DNA of 64,000 nucleotides from Bacillus sp. ISL-45 (GTDB lineage: Bacteria; Bacillota; Bacilli; Bacillales; Cytobacillaceae), in NCBI RefSeq assembly GCF_018613195.1, contig NZ_JAGGQQ010000009.1:248001-312000 (forward strand), read 5' to 3'. Both the position numbers and the translations under genes were made by a program. Positions 16,535 to 25,387 of this stretch are shown piece by piece (position 1 is the stretch's first letter; every line of letters begins with the position of its first letter). The notes below the pieces were generated by a model. The model worked only from the letters and a program-made list of their open reading frames with translations, did not search any database and had not been told where the DNA came from.

Positions 16535-17350
16535 ATGGAAAAAAGAGAGATTGCTGGCTTGCTTGAAAAAGTCAGGAGGGAGAATCCGCTTGTCCATAAT
16601 ATTACCAATGTTGTGGTCACCAATTTTACCGCAAATGGACTGCTGGCTCTTGGGGCATCCCCTGTGATGGCTTATGCGCATGAGGAAGTCGCTGAAATGG
16701 CAGGCATTGCGGGAAGCCTTGTGCTGAATATCGGAACGTTGCGGCCGGAAGTTGTACAGTCGATGCTGATTGCCGGCAAAGCGGCAAATGAACAGGGAGT
16801 TCCGGTCATTCTTGATCCGGTTGGCGCCGGGGCGACTGCTTATCGTACAGAAACCGCAAGAAGGCTGATGGAAGAATTAGAGATTTCGATTATCAGGGGA
16901 AATGCTGCGGAAATAGCGAATGTAGCCGGTGAAACCTGGAGCATTCATGGCGTTGATGCAGGAGATTCAGATGGGGATGTAATCGAGCTGGCTGAATCCG
17001 CAGCACAAAAATTGAACACGATTGTAGCGCTGACAGGGAAAGAAGACGTTATTACTGACGGGAAATCTACGTTTGCAGTCAGTAATGGGCACCCAATCCT
17101 TACGAAGGTAACGGGTACCGGATGCCTGCTGACTTCAGTGATTGGGGCATTCACAGCAGTTGAAAAGGATTTTCTGAAAGCAGCAACTGTTGCAGTGATC
17201 ATTTATGGAGTAGCAGCCGAAGTTGCCGCTGACAAAAGCGCCATGCATGGACCGGGAAGTTTTCAAGTGGAATTCCTGAATCAGCTGTATCATTTGGATG
17301 CTGAAGAAATCTACCATAAAAGTTCTTTTAATAAAAGGCTGTTTTCATAA
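16535..17350 (+). CDS. thiM: Hydroxyethylthiazole kinase
   Basis: Phosphorylates the thiazole alcohol 4-methyl-5-(2-hydroxyethyl)thiazole in thiamine salvage; cytosolic. Signs: [20 protein letters not shown] at the N-terminus, [17 protein letters not shown] (anion/ATP site) and [14 protein letters not shown] with the conserved Gly-Cys. 271 residues is normal. RBS AAGGAGGAGG. The last codons (KRLFS and the TAA stop) coincide with the terminal inverted repeat of copy B of the dispersed element, which has inserted at or become the gene's end. Confidence 0.95.
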   Translation: MEKREIAGLLEKVRRENPLVHNITNVVVTNFTANGLLALGASPVMAYAHEEVAEMAGIAGSLVLNIGTLRPEVVQSMLIAGKAANEQGVPVILDPVGAGATAYRTETARRLMEELEISIIRGNAAEIANVAGETWSIHGVDAGDSDGDVIELAESAAQKLNTIVALTGKEDVITDGKSTFAVSNGHPILTKVTGTGCLLTSVIGAFTAVEKDFLKAATVAVIIYGVAAEVAADKSAMHGPGSFQVEFLNQLYHLDAEEIYHKSSFNKRLFS

Positions 17351-17500
17351 AAATTGTTGTATGTAATATAAAGCTGATTAGTAGGTCGGTATTAAGTTTG
17401 CATGCTCGTTTCTCATTATTAGAGTCAATTTTGCAAAGAAACATGGTTCATTCAATCCTATTTTGCGATCAATAGCAACAAAGTTTGAGAAAAGAGCCTA
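17337..17500 (-). repeat. GGCTCTTTTC-TIR element, copy B (inverted)
   Basis: Reverse-oriented relative of copies A and C. AAAGGCTGTTTTCATAA at 17337 is its right end, and GAGAAAAGAGCC near 17488-17499 is its left end; internal blocks (GGTCGGTATTAAGTTTGC, CAATCCTATTTTGC, AATAGCAACAAAGTTTGAG) match the inverse of copy A. It lies inside the thi operon between thiM and thiD. No terminator with a T run is visible in it, so the operon may read through. Confidence 0.75.
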
Positions 17501-17519
17501 ATAAAAGGAGGTAATGATT

Positions 17520-18356
17520 ATGAAAAAAGCACTGACAATCGCAGGCTCGGACAGCGGCGGCGGAGCCGGAATACAGGCAGACCTGAAAACGTTCCAGGAG
17601 CTGGGTGTATACGGAATGTCCGCGCTGACAGCAGTAACAGCGCAAAACACTCTTGGCGTGCAGGGAGTTTATCCGTTGACGGCAGAGGCTGTGGCAAGGC
17701 AAATCGAGTCGGTTGGTGAGGACATTGGGACCGATGCCGTGAAAACCGGGATGCTTTTTAACGCGGAAATCATCGAAGCGGTCGCGGAAAAAATAAAGGA
17801 GTTGTGCTGGGAAAGGGTCGTGATTGATCCTGTCATGATCGCGAAGGGAGGAGCTTCATTGCTTCAACAGCAAGCTGTTTCCGCCCTCAAAAAACATTTG
17901 CTTCCTCACTGTCTTATCATTACTCCGAACATTCCCGAGGCCGAGGTGCTGACAGGCATGTCCATCAGGACGATTGGTGACAAAAAGGAAGCAGCAAAAC
18001 GCATCTATAAGCTTGGAGCGAAAAATATTGTTATAAAAGGGGGACATGATGAGGCAACGGATGAATCTGTTGATGTCCTTTTTGACGGGATGGAATTTAC
18101 GCACTTCTCCGCTCCAAGAATTGGGACAAAGAACACCCATGGTACAGGCTGTACTTTTTCTGCAGCGATTACGGCACAGCTCGCGACAGGAGCTTCGGTG
18201 CATGAAGCGGTTTCTGTGGCGAGGGAGTTCATCCAAGCTGCTATTGCCAACCCGCTGCATATCGGGAATGGACATGGACCTACTAACCATTGGGCCTACA
18301 ATATGAAAAAGGAAAGCAGGGTCAGCTCATGGCGAGAATCAGTCCTGAACAATTGA
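17520..18356 (+). CDS. thiD: Hydroxymethylpyrimidine (phosphate) kinase
   Basis: Phosphorylates HMP and HMP-P to HMP-PP. Ribokinase-fold signs: [19 protein letters not shown] at the N-terminus, [23 protein letters not shown] and [16 protein letters not shown] (anion hole). 278 residues. Two in-frame ATGs are near; 17520 is chosen because AAGGAGG lies 8 nt upstream, while 17514 is only 2 nt from it. The 3' end overlaps thiE by 28 nt. B. subtilis has ThiD and PdxK paralogues; the operon context favours thiamine. Confidence 0.95.
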   Translation: MKKALTIAGSDSGGGAGIQADLKTFQELGVYGMSALTAVTAQNTLGVQGVYPLTAEAVARQIESVGEDIGTDAVKTGMLFNAEIIEAVAEKIKELCWERVVIDPVMIAKGGASLLQQQAVSALKKHLLPHCLIITPNIPEAEVLTGMSIRTIGDKKEAAKRIYKLGAKNIVIKGGHDEATDESVDVLFDGMEFTHFSAPRIGTKNTHGTGCTFSAAITAQLATGASVHEAVSVAREFIQAAIANPLHIGNGHGPTNHWAYNMKKESRVSSWRESVLNN

Positions 18357-18979
18357 GAAGCTTGCTGAAGCTTTATTTTATCGCTGGCAGCGCGAATTGT
18401 TTTGCAGAACCCATCAGAGTGCTTGAAGACGCGATTCGCGGCGGGATCACGATTTTTCAGTATCGGGAAAAAGGGGAAGGGTGTCTCGGTGATCTTGAAA
18501 AGCTAAGGCTAGGCAAGAGGCTCCAAAAAGTTTGCAGGGAAAACGGCATTCCCTTCATTGTGAACGATGACATCGAACTGGCCCTGGAGCTTGATGCGGA
18601 TGGTATTCATATTGGCCAAGAGGATGAGGACGCTGCCCAGGTTCGCGAAAAAATTGGCGATAAGATACTTGGAGTTTCTGTACACAATCTGGAAGAGGCT
18701 GAAAAAGCAAAGCTTGCAGGTGCAGATTATTTTGGAGTTGGGCCAATTTTTCCGACGGCAACAAAGAAGGATACAAGAGCAGTCCAGGGAACAGCATTGC
18801 TAGAGCAGTTAAAAGACTCTGGCATCCCGATTGTCGGAATCGGCGGTATCAATGCGGACAATGCAGGAGCAGTAATGAATGCCGGAGCGGATGGTGTTTC
18901 GGTAATCACAGCGATCAGCCAAGCTGAAGACGTGCAGGAAGCAGCAGCCACACTTAAAGAAATTTGTTTACGGAGGTAA
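18329..18979 (+). CDS. thiE: Thiamine-phosphate synthase
   Basis: Joins HMP-PP and thiazole phosphate to thiamine phosphate. TIM-barrel signs: ITIFQYREKG, IPFIVNDDIELAL, GIHIGQEDED, GVGPIFPTATKKD and GIGGINADN. 216 residues from the ATG at 18329, which lies within the end of thiD; upstream in-frame codons lack a ribosome site. The overlap implies translational coupling with thiD. Confidence 0.95.
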   Translation: MARISPEQLRSLLKLYFIAGSANCFAEPIRVLEDAIRGGITIFQYREKGEGCLGDLEKLRLGKRLQKVCRENGIPFIVNDDIELALELDADGIHIGQEDEDAAQVREKIGDKILGVSVHNLEEAEKAKLAGADYFGVGPIFPTATKKDTRAVQGTALLEQLKDSGIPIVGIGGINADNAGAVMNAGADGVSVITAISQAEDVQEAAATLKEICLRR

Positions 18980-18982
18980 AAA

Positions 18983-19486
18983 ATGAGATACACACAAAAG
19001 CTTACCCTAACGGCCCTGATGATGGCGATTGGTACATTGACCAGCCATATGTTGTTCATCCCGCTCGGAATCGTCAAGGTGTTCCCTGTGCAGCATTTTA
19101 TCAATGTTTTGTCAGCGGTGCTGCTTGGTCCCTATTACGCTGTTGCCCAGGCATTTGGCATTTCTTTGTTGAGGAATATAATGGGGACCGGTTCAGTTTT
19201 CGCTTTTCCTGGAAGCATGATCGGAGCTCTTCTGGCTGCCTATTTGTATAAAAAGACGAAGAGAATGGAGTTAGCTTTTGCGGGGGAAGTAGTTGGCACC
19301 GGAATCATCGGAGCGATTGCGAGCTATCCGATTGCTGCATTGTTCCTTGGCAAAGAAGCGGCGTTGTTTGGAATGGTACCGGCATTTTTGGCCAGTTCGT
19401 TTGCTGGTGCTGCAATCGGCTTCGTGCTTCTGAAGATCTTCATGAAGAATGCAGGAGTTAGATTGGAGATGTCCAACAGGCTGTAG
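18983..19486 (+). CDS. thiW: ThiW, thiazole-specific ECF transporter S component
   Basis: 167-residue integral membrane protein with five or six hydrophobic segments, starting MRYTQKLTLTALMMAIGTLT and containing FPVQHFINVLSAVLLGPYYA and FAFPGSMIGALLAA, typical of ThiW. It should bind hydroxyethylthiazole and work with the shared ECF ATPase/T module encoded elsewhere. It begins 3 nt after thiE behind ACGGAGG. With thiM, thiD and thiE it makes this a salvage operon; the de novo genes thiC, thiG and thiS are not here. Confidence 0.9.
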   Translation: MRYTQKLTLTALMMAIGTLTSHMLFIPLGIVKVFPVQHFINVLSAVLLGPYYAVAQAFGISLLRNIMGTGSVFAFPGSMIGALLAAYLYKKTKRMELAFAGEVVGTGIIGAIASYPIAALFLGKEAALFGMVPAFLASSFAGAAIGFVLLKIFMKNAGVRLEMSNRL

Positions 19487-19589
19487 TCTGGAAAAGATTT
19501 CATCCTATTGCCTTTAGCTGGAAAAGGGAGAAGTCCTGCTATATGATTATAAATAGATTCATATATACCAGCTGAAAAGGGTGACATTT

Positions 19590-20204
19590 TTGAACAAAGA
19601 GAACAAGCTTGGATTGGTAGTGGACGTCGAGACAACTGGATTGGGACCGGATTCGGATGAAATAATAGAATTGGCTGTGAAGCTATTTTCCTTTGACGAG
19701 GAATCAGGAGAAATTATCGATATTCTAGATGAAGATTCCTATTTAAGGGAGCCGCTGTCGACAACGGCACAAAGAAACTATGACAGGGCCTACCGGATTC
19801 ATGGGATCCATTATGATATGGTGCGGGGAAAAACATTTTACGATGAGAAAGTTATCGAATACTTCAACCGCACTGACGCGGTTTTTGCCCATAATGCTTC
19901 CTTTGACAGAAGCTTTTTATTCAGGATGTATCCGGAAGTCAATGAGATGAAATGGTATTGCACGATGAAGAATGTCCAATGGAAGAACCATGGCTTCCCG
20001 AACAGCAAGCTGCTCACGTTATTGCAGGCGCATAACATTTCGAAATTCCAGACCCACAGAGCGATGGATGATATTACATATTTGACGGAACTCTTGAAGC
20101 AGCAAAACCCAAACGGCGATTATTATTTAAAAGAAGTACTGGACTATGGCCCGATGCGCAAGTACCAGCCTGCCCAGAAGCAAAGAAGAAGGATGTTCTA
20201 TTAG
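19590..20204 (+). CDS. DnaQ-like 3'-5' exonuclease
   Basis: DEDDh exonuclease domain protein, about 204 residues. Exo I: LGLVVDVETTG; Exo II: AHNASFDRSF; Exo III: THRAMDD, giving the five expected acidic/His residues. There is no polymerase or BRCT domain, so a stand-alone exonuclease of DNA or RNA; the substrate is not known. TTG 19590 is chosen because AAAGGGTGA lies just upstream; an in-frame GTG at 19581 overlaps that ribosome site. Copy C of the dispersed repeat begins directly at its stop codon. Confidence 0.85.
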   Translation: MNKENKLGLVVDVETTGLGPDSDEIIELAVKLFSFDEESGEIIDILDEDSYLREPLSTTAQRNYDRAYRIHGIHYDMVRGKTFYDEKVIEYFNRTDAVFAHNASFDRSFLFRMYPEVNEMKWYCTMKNVQWKNHGFPNSKLLTLLQAHNISKFQTHRAMDDITYLTELLKQQNPNGDYYLKEVLDYGPMRKYQPAQKQRRRMFY

Positions 20205-20393
20205 TAAGGCTCTTTTCTCAAACTTTGTTGCTATTGCCTGCAAAATAGGATTGGATTACCTAAGTTTCTTCACAAAATCAACGCTTATTACGAGAAAAGA
20301 GCTTGCAAACTTGTACCGACATACAAAATAGATATTATCACGTTAAAATCGGCTTTAGGATTTTAACAACAATCATTACGAAACAGCCATTAG
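20205..20393 (+). repeat. GGCTCTTTTC-TIR element, copy C
   Basis: 189 bp, starting at the base after the exonuclease stop codon (TAAGGCTCTTTTCTC) and ending near CGAAACAGCCATTA. It matches copy A over its whole length with scattered substitutions, including GTTAAAATCGGCTTTAGG and GAGAAAAGAGCTTGCAAAC. Confidence 0.75.
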
Positions 20394-20395
20394 TT

Positions 20396-20422
20396 AAGGT
20401 GCCTGATTGCAGGCACCTTTTG
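20396..20422. terminator. Terminator between convergent genes
   Basis: AAGGTGCCT pairs with AGGCACCTT, followed by TTGTATTTTT on the plus strand. Confidence 0.8.
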
Positions 20423-20427
20423 TATTT

Positions 20428-21075
20428 TTACAAGACATATAGATAAACGCTCAGGAAATGGGCAGTGCTTCCGAGCATGATGAAGATATGGAAGATTTCA
20501 TGGAATCCAAGGTGCTTGGAACGAAGGAAATCAGGCTTCAATGCATAAATGACGCCGCCGATCGTGTACATGATTCCCCCGGCTACAAGCCAGTAGATCC
20601 CAGCAGGACTCAGGACGGAGGAGAGGGGAGGCACAACGAAAATAACCATCCAGCCCATGACAATATAGATAGAGGTCGACAGCCATCTTGGACTCTTGAA
20701 CCAAATCATCTTAAAAAGGATTCCGCACAATGCAGCGAATGTAATGATGCCGAATAATGTCCAGCCTGTCACTCCATTGAGACTGATCAGGCAAAACGGC
20801 GTATAGGTGCCGGCAATCAGAACAAAAATCATCGAATGGTCAATTTTCCTAAGGAAGGCGATCACGCTATCTTTGCTGATGACCATATGATAGGTAGCGG
20901 ATGCCGTATACAGCAGGATCATGCTGATACCAAAAATTGCAACAGAAGTAATCGCGAGTGCAGAACCGGTAGTAATCGAAGCTTTGATGACGAGTGCAAG
21001 CAGTCCTGCAAACGATAGTAATGCACCGGCCAAATGGGTCAGGCCATTGATTGGTTCGCGGATGTAGGTATTCAT
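20428..21075 (-). CDS. Haemolysin III / PAQR family membrane protein
   Basis: 215 residues and seven predicted transmembrane helices. Conserved PAQR/HlyIII residues: NGLTHLAGALL near the N-terminus, LYTASATYHM, RKIDHSMIFVLIAGTYTPFC (the DHS metal motif) and the C-terminal LGFHEIFHIFIMLGSTAHF (paired His). These make up the zinc hydrolase-like core of the family. Function in bacilli is unclear (membrane lipid homeostasis has been suggested for relatives). The ATG is preceded by GGAGG, and a strong promoter lies upstream. Confidence 0.9.
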   Translation of the reverse strand: MNTYIREPINGLTHLAGALLSFAGLLALVIKASITTGSALAITSVAIFGISMILLYTASATYHMVISKDSVIAFLRKIDHSMIFVLIAGTYTPFCLISLNGVTGWTLFGIITFAALCGILFKMIWFKSPRWLSTSIYIVMGWMVIFVVPPLSSVLSPAGIYWLVAGGIMYTIGGVIYALKPDFLRSKHLGFHEIFHIFIMLGSTAHFLSVYLYVL

Positions 21076-21099
21076 TTTTAAACCTCCATATCACTTTAT

Positions 21100-21150
21100 G
21101 TAGTATTAATAACTACTTATAATAATATATGTATAATGATATGTAGTCAA
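21100..21150 (-). promoter_or_regulatory. SigA promoter and operator-like repeat of the haemolysin III gene
   Basis: On the minus strand TTGACT (21150-21145), a 17 nt spacer, and TATTAT (21127-21122). An inverted repeat GTAGT-N7-ACTAC (21100-21116) lies over the expected start point, and another ATGTAGT overlaps the -35 edge (21141-21147), as a repressor site would. Confidence 0.65.
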
Positions 21151-21206
21151 TGTTTACGACTTCGATTTTTTGCATTATAATAAAATAAAAACATGAGGAG
21201 TTTAAC

Positions 21207-21791
21207 GTGGATAATTTAGAACAACTGCTGGCTGAGCTCAATCTTGAAAATAATATCGCACTGGAAGAGATCCCGGAAATCGACCTGTACATGGACCAGG
21301 TAATCCAGCTGTTTGAAAAAAAATTCGGCAGTTCAACAAGGAATGAGGATGAAAAGGTCCTCACGAAAACAATGATCAATAATTACGCTAAGGGAAAGCT
21401 GTTCTTTCCTATTAAGAATAAAAAGTATTCGAAAGAACACCTGATCCTGATCAGCCTGATTTATCAGTTGAAGGGCGGTTTATCCATTCAGGATATCAAG
21501 CAGACTCTCAAAGGGATCAACGAGAAGACTGAAGCAGGGGAAATTCCACTTGGCCAGTTTTATCAAAGTTTCTTGAATCTTCATAATAAAAACATCGAGA
21601 TTTTTAATGAGGATGTTCACAAAACTGAGCAAGAAGTGAAACGAGAAGTGGAGAGGCTTGGGGCAGATGAACCAGAGGAGCTTGAAACAATCCTTTTGAT
21701 CGCATCTCTCATTAATATTAGCAATTCTTACAGAAGAACAGCGGAAAAGCTGGTTGACAGGCTTGCAGACGAAAAAAAGGAAAAGGACTGA
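21207..21791 (+). CDS. DUF1836 protein (probable regulator)
   Basis: 194 residues. The central part (KTMINNYAKGKLFFPIKNKKYSKEHLILI) is the DUF1836 signature, a MerR/HTH-like helical domain seen in Firmicutes; the rest is helical and acidic, with INISNSYRRTAEKLV at the end. Probably DNA-binding, but no target is known. GTG start behind GAGGAG. Six nt separate it from the next small HTH gene, so the two form an operon of regulators divergent from the haemolysin III gene. Confidence 0.75.
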   Translation: MDNLEQLLAELNLENNIALEEIPEIDLYMDQVIQLFEKKFGSSTRNEDEKVLTKTMINNYAKGKLFFPIKNKKYSKEHLILISLIYQLKGGLSIQDIKQTLKGINEKTEAGEIPLGQFYQSFLNLHNKNIEIFNEDVHKTEQEVKREVERLGADEPEELETILLIASLINISNSYRRTAEKLVDRLADEKKEKD

Positions 21792-21797
21792 ACCAGG

Positions 21798-22028
21798 GTG
21801 TATTTGACAGTAAAAGAAGCAGCGGAATACTTATCGATTCCGGAAAAACAGGTGGAGAACATGATTTTTCAAAGAAAAATCAGAGCTATTCATGATGGCG
21901 AGCATTATTTGATTTACAAGGATCAATTCAACACGCATATGAAACAGGTTGAGAAATATAAAAAGCTTGTAGAGGAAATAATGAATGAGCCGGTGCCTGA
22001 GGATATCGACATTAAAGATGAAGATTAA
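21798..22028 (+). CDS. Excisionase-type helix-turn-helix protein
   Basis: 76 residues. The N-terminal LTVKEAAEYLSIPEKQVENM with IRAIHDGEHYLIYKDQF is the winged-helix 'excisionase family' DNA-binding fold; the tail is acidic. The start is uncertain: GTG 21798 has AAAAGGA 11 nt upstream, inside the preceding gene. No phage genes accompany it, so it is more likely a small regulator or partner of the DUF1836 protein than a true Xis. Confidence 0.7.
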   Translation: MYLTVKEAAEYLSIPEKQVENMIFQRKIRAIHDGEHYLIYKDQFNTHMKQVEKYKKLVEEIMNEPVPEDIDIKDED

Positions 22029-22061
22029 AAAAACGCGAAGGGGTTCCTTTCGCGTTTTTGT
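22027..22061. terminator. Bidirectional terminator
   Basis: AAAAACGCGAA pairs with TTTCGCGTTTTT between the convergent HTH and kinase genes. Confidence 0.85.
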
Positions 22062-22070
22062 TTCTCTATA

Positions 22071-23774
22071 CTATTGTTTAACTCCAGTGTTTTCCGGGAT
22101 GGCCAATACGCTTTCGCTTTTCCTGGCTTCGGGCCCTTTCACTTTGTCCGCATGCTTGATCGGCAACTGAACGATCACTTCTGTTCCTTTATCAGGCTCG
22201 CTTTTAAACTTGATTGTTCCATTATGGGATTGGACAATTTTGAAGCTGACCGTCATTCCGAGTCCGGTGCCTTTTTCCTTGGAAGAATAAAAAGGTTCAC
22301 CGATTCTTTCGAGCAGCTCTTTTGATATGCCCACTCCCTGGTCCTTGACTACTACTGTTATATTGTTATCCGCACTCTGCAGAGTGATGTTGACGACATC
22401 CCCAGCAGAAGATGCTTCAATAGCATTCTTCACAATGTTGATGAACAACTGCTTAAGCTGATTTGGTTCACATTCGATCATGACAGGATGGCTTAAAACC
22501 TGGAATTCGATCTGGATATTATGCAGGCTCGCTTCTGTTTTTAAAAGTGAGATGACATCATGTAAAATACTCTGCAAATCTGCTTCCGTGTATTTAATTT
22601 GCTGCGGCTTGGCCAGTAATAGCAATTCGCTGACAATATGATTGATCCTGTTCAGCTCATCGATCATGATCTGGTAGTATAGTTGATGTTTTTCATCCTC
22701 CATCTGCAGCAGCTGGACAAGTCCCTTTAACGAAGTAAGCGGATTGCGGATTTCATGGGCAACGCTCGCGGATAACTCGCCGACTACCGAGAGCTTGTCC
22801 GTCCTCCGCAGACGCTCTTCCGTTTGGCGCAGCTCGGTAACATCCCTTGAATTGCAGATGATCCCGGCGATTTTGTCATTCACAATGATCGGAAGGGAAG
22901 TACTCTGGAAAATGATTGTCTTACCGCTCTTATGCATTAATTCTAATTCAAACATTTGTGGACGGAGATTTTCCACCACGTTGGCCACCTTATCCAAAAC
23001 AATTTGCCTGTGGGAATCTGGAATCAAGTCTGACAGGTTTTTACCGATATACTCTTCCCTGGTAAAACCAGTGATTTTTTCAAACTGTGGATTAAGGTTT
23101 GTGATGGTCCCCTTCAAGTCGAGCATCGAAACAATATCAGGACTGTACTCAAACAATGACCGATATTGCTGCCTGCTCTCTTCAAGAAGAGTTTCAACGT
23201 GTTTTCGTTCGGTAATATCCCGGCCCATTATGACTAGGCCTTGCCGGCTTCCATCATCATTGAAAAGCGGCACTTTTATCGTATCAAACGTCTTTGTTGT
23301 CCCATCAGGCTGCGGAAGTACCTCCTCGACTCTGATGATTCCGCCTGCTTTCCATGCTTCTTCATCGGAAATCTCACAATATCTCAATGCATCACTGAAA
23401 TAATTGCTGTACTCCGCAAGCTCCGAATCTTTCTTGCCTCTATAGTCAACATTTTCGATATCAAATAGTTTCAAACCAAAATCATTGACCTGAATCCATC
23501 GGCCCTCTCCGTCCTTGAAGTTTACGAAATCGACCATTGAATTGATGAGTGTGGATAGACGTTCTTCTTCTTCTTTTGTGGCACTCAATTCCTCCATCTT
23601 CGAGATGAAAAAATAGAAAAACCATCCTGCGAGCAATACATAAAGGACTTCCTTCGTATGTTCGATAATGGCAACAAATTCGGAAGGAGCATATAAATTC
23701 AGCAGATAGTTTGTTCCGAATATCCAGGCAATGCTCAGTATGAAAAAGATCAGGACATATTGCTTTTTTTTCAT
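22071..23774 (-). CDS. PAS-PAS sensor histidine kinase (sporulation kinase-like)
   Basis: 567 residues. Two N-terminal transmembrane helices (about 6-26 and 40-58), a first PAS-like domain (about 70-190, ending IMGRDITERK), a second PAS (about 205-320, YSPDIVSMLDLKGTITNLNP to CNSRDVTEL), HisKA with SVAHEIRNPLTSLKG carrying the phospho-His, and HATPase_c with NIVKNAIEAS, DQGVGISKE and KGTGLGMTVS. This layout resembles KinE/KinA-type kinases that feed the Spo0F phosphorelay. It is an orphan with no adjacent response regulator, as sporulation kinases are. The ligand is unknown. Confidence 0.88.
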   Translation of the reverse strand: MKKKQYVLIFFILSIAWIFGTNYLLNLYAPSEFVAIIEHTKEVLYVLLAGWFFYFFISKMEELSATKEEEERLSTLINSMVDFVNFKDGEGRWIQVNDFGLKLFDIENVDYRGKKDSELAEYSNYFSDALRYCEISDEEAWKAGGIIRVEEVLPQPDGTTKTFDTIKVPLFNDDGSRQGLVIMGRDITERKHVETLLEESRQQYRSLFEYSPDIVSMLDLKGTITNLNPQFEKITGFTREEYIGKNLSDLIPDSHRQIVLDKVANVVENLRPQMFELELMHKSGKTIIFQSTSLPIIVNDKIAGIICNSRDVTELRQTEERLRRTDKLSVVGELSASVAHEIRNPLTSLKGLVQLLQMEDEKHQLYYQIMIDELNRINHIVSELLLLAKPQQIKYTEADLQSILHDVISLLKTEASLHNIQIEFQVLSHPVMIECEPNQLKQLFINIVKNAIEASSAGDVVNITLQSADNNITVVVKDQGVGISKELLERIGEPFYSSKEKGTGLGMTVSFKIVQSHNGTIKFKSEPDKGTEVIVQLPIKHADKVKGPEARKSESVLAIPENTGVKQ

Positions 23775-24045
23775 CTTTTGACTCCTAAAGTAAGCATTAG
23801 CTCACGCAATTTAAAATTAGTGTTACTGTTCTATAGTAGCACAATTTTGTCATTTAAAATTAGGATTATTTTAATATATCTTCTCTTCTATTTGGGAAAT
23901 TATGCAAAGGACCGGATTGGATTCGGTCCGGAAAAGAATAAATCTATATAAGGTAGGGAGGTTTTACGCAGAGAGGATTAGCATTTGCCTGAAGAAGGAA
24001 AATACTGGCGGTCCGGCGAAAAGGTAAACAGGGGGTGAGGGCATT

Positions 24046-24546
24046 ATGGGAATGTCGAATTACTATCAGGATCTTCGGGATAAAGTGGGAAGCGGCCTGA
24101 TTTTTATGCCCAGCGTGGCAGGAATAGTAAGGAATGAATCTGGAGATATCTTATTCCAGAACAAAGGAAATGGAGAGAAGTGGAGCCTGCCGGCAGGAGC
24201 GGTCGAATTAGGCGAAGCACCGGCGGAAGCCGTTGTCCGCGAGGTGTGGGAAGAAACAGGGCTTCAAGTTGTACCGGAAAAATTACTGGGTGTATTTGGC
24301 GGGAAAGAGTTCCGGTATGAATATCCAAACGGCCACAAGGTTGAGTATGTAGTGTTTGTTTTTGATTGCAGACCTGTCGGGGGAGAGCATAATCCAATCG
24401 ACTGTGAAACTGCAGAACTCCGTTACTTCAGTCCTGAAAGCAAGCCGGAATTGGCACTGCCTTATCCTGAAAGCATTTTTATCAAAACGGATGGTGAAAC
24501 GGCTGAGTTCCAGTGGGATGATGAATGGGTGGGAAAGAGGAGATGA
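24046..24546 (+). CDS. Nudix hydrolase
   Basis: 166 residues. The complete Nudix box is visible: GAVELGE, seven residues, then REVWEETGLQ (about residues 51-73), which coordinates Mg for pyrophosphate hydrolysis of NDP-X substrates. Substrate not predictable. ATG 24046 follows GGGGGTGAGG; the next in-frame ATG (24052) is also possible. Its 3' end holds the ribosome site of the following hydrolase. Confidence 0.88.
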   Translation: MGMSNYYQDLRDKVGSGLIFMPSVAGIVRNESGDILFQNKGNGEKWSLPAGAVELGEAPAEAVVREVWEETGLQVVPEKLLGVFGGKEFRYEYPNGHKVEYVVFVFDCRPVGGEHNPIDCETAELRYFSPESKPELALPYPESIFIKTDGETAEFQWDDEWVGKRR

Positions 24547-24550
24547 AGCT

Positions 24551-25360
24551 GTGGATTGCAAAGTAAGAAAGGGCAATATTCATTATGAAGTCAATGGGGA
24601 AGGGTTTCCTCTGCTGATCCTTCATGCTATGGGTACAGACCATCGTTCGATGAAAGGCTGGCTTGAACCTGTTTTAAATAAAGTTGAAGGTTTTCAAAGA
24701 ATATACATTGATTTACCTGCCCATGGGCGGAGTACCATTGACGATAGTGTGGAATCAACGAATGACTTGCTCGGAAATCTGCTAGACTTTATTGATGATA
24801 ATTTTGAGGGAAAAGAATTTTCGCTGATTGGTGCTTCCTTTGGCAGATATTTGGCACAAGGGATTTTTCATAATAGGAGAAGCCATGTAAAAGGTATTTG
24901 CCTTTTGGCCCCAGCATTGCATTTGAATGAGAGGAATGTACCTGAAAGAGTTGTTTTAGAGAAAGATGAAGAGCTGCTTTCAAGTCTTGAGCCTGATATC
25001 CGGGCCGCATTTGAAACTCTCTTCATCTATCAAACTGAAGCGTCATTAGCAGCTTTTATGAAAGAAATCCAGCCCGGCAGATTATTAGCCAATCGTGAAT
25101 TCCTTGCTTCGGATTGGAAGGCCAAACGCTATTACCTGACTGATGAACCATTTCACAATGTGCAGACTCTGCCTAATCCGGCACTGTTGATTCTTGGGAA
25201 GCAGGATTATATTTGTGGTTACAAGGATCATTTTCCTTTGCTGGATAAGTTCCCGAATTCTGCAATGGCTGTACTGGATCGTGCAGGCCATATGCTGCAT
25301 GTTGAGAAGCGTGAACTTGTCCAGGCTATATTTGAGGATTGGCTGACAAGCAGCCATTAA
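24551..25360 (+). CDS. Alpha/beta-hydrolase
   Basis: 269 residues from a GTG 8 nt after AGAGGAG, which sits at the Nudix gene's end, so the two genes are coupled. Fold signs: LLILHAMGTDHRSMKGW (oxyanion loop), IDLPAHGRS, nucleophile elbow IGASFGRYLAQ (Ser in GxSxG, followed by Arg where Gly is common), acid in LGKQDYI and His in DRAGHMLHVEK. Substrate unknown. Reading further upstream in frame runs through the Nudix gene and is not credible. Confidence 0.85.
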   Translation: MDCKVRKGNIHYEVNGEGFPLLILHAMGTDHRSMKGWLEPVLNKVEGFQRIYIDLPAHGRSTIDDSVESTNDLLGNLLDFIDDNFEGKEFSLIGASFGRYLAQGIFHNRRSHVKGICLLAPALHLNERNVPERVVLEKDEELLSSLEPDIRAAFETLFIYQTEASLAAFMKEIQPGRLLANREFLASDWKAKRYYLTDEPFHNVQTLPNPALLILGKQDYICGYKDHFPLLDKFPNSAMAVLDRAGHMLHVEKRELVQAIFEDWLTSSH

Positions 25361-25387
25361 AAAAGAGAGCGCAAATCCGCGCTCTCA
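25360..25387 (-). terminator. Terminator of the Gfo/Idh gene (minus strand)
   Basis: Minus strand: GAGAGCGC...GCGCTCTC then TTTTTT; its T run abuts the plus-strand hydrolase stop, so it may serve both. Confidence 0.8.

Noticed and set aside
21798-22028. Phage or integrative-element excisionase
   Set aside because: The HTH matches, but there are no integrase, att repeats or phage genes nearby; the gene pairs with a DUF1836 regulator.
24356-24550. N-terminal extension of the alpha/beta-hydrolase
   Set aside because: It runs through the Nudix gene in another frame; the hydrolase fold begins after the GTG at 24551, which has its own ribosome site.
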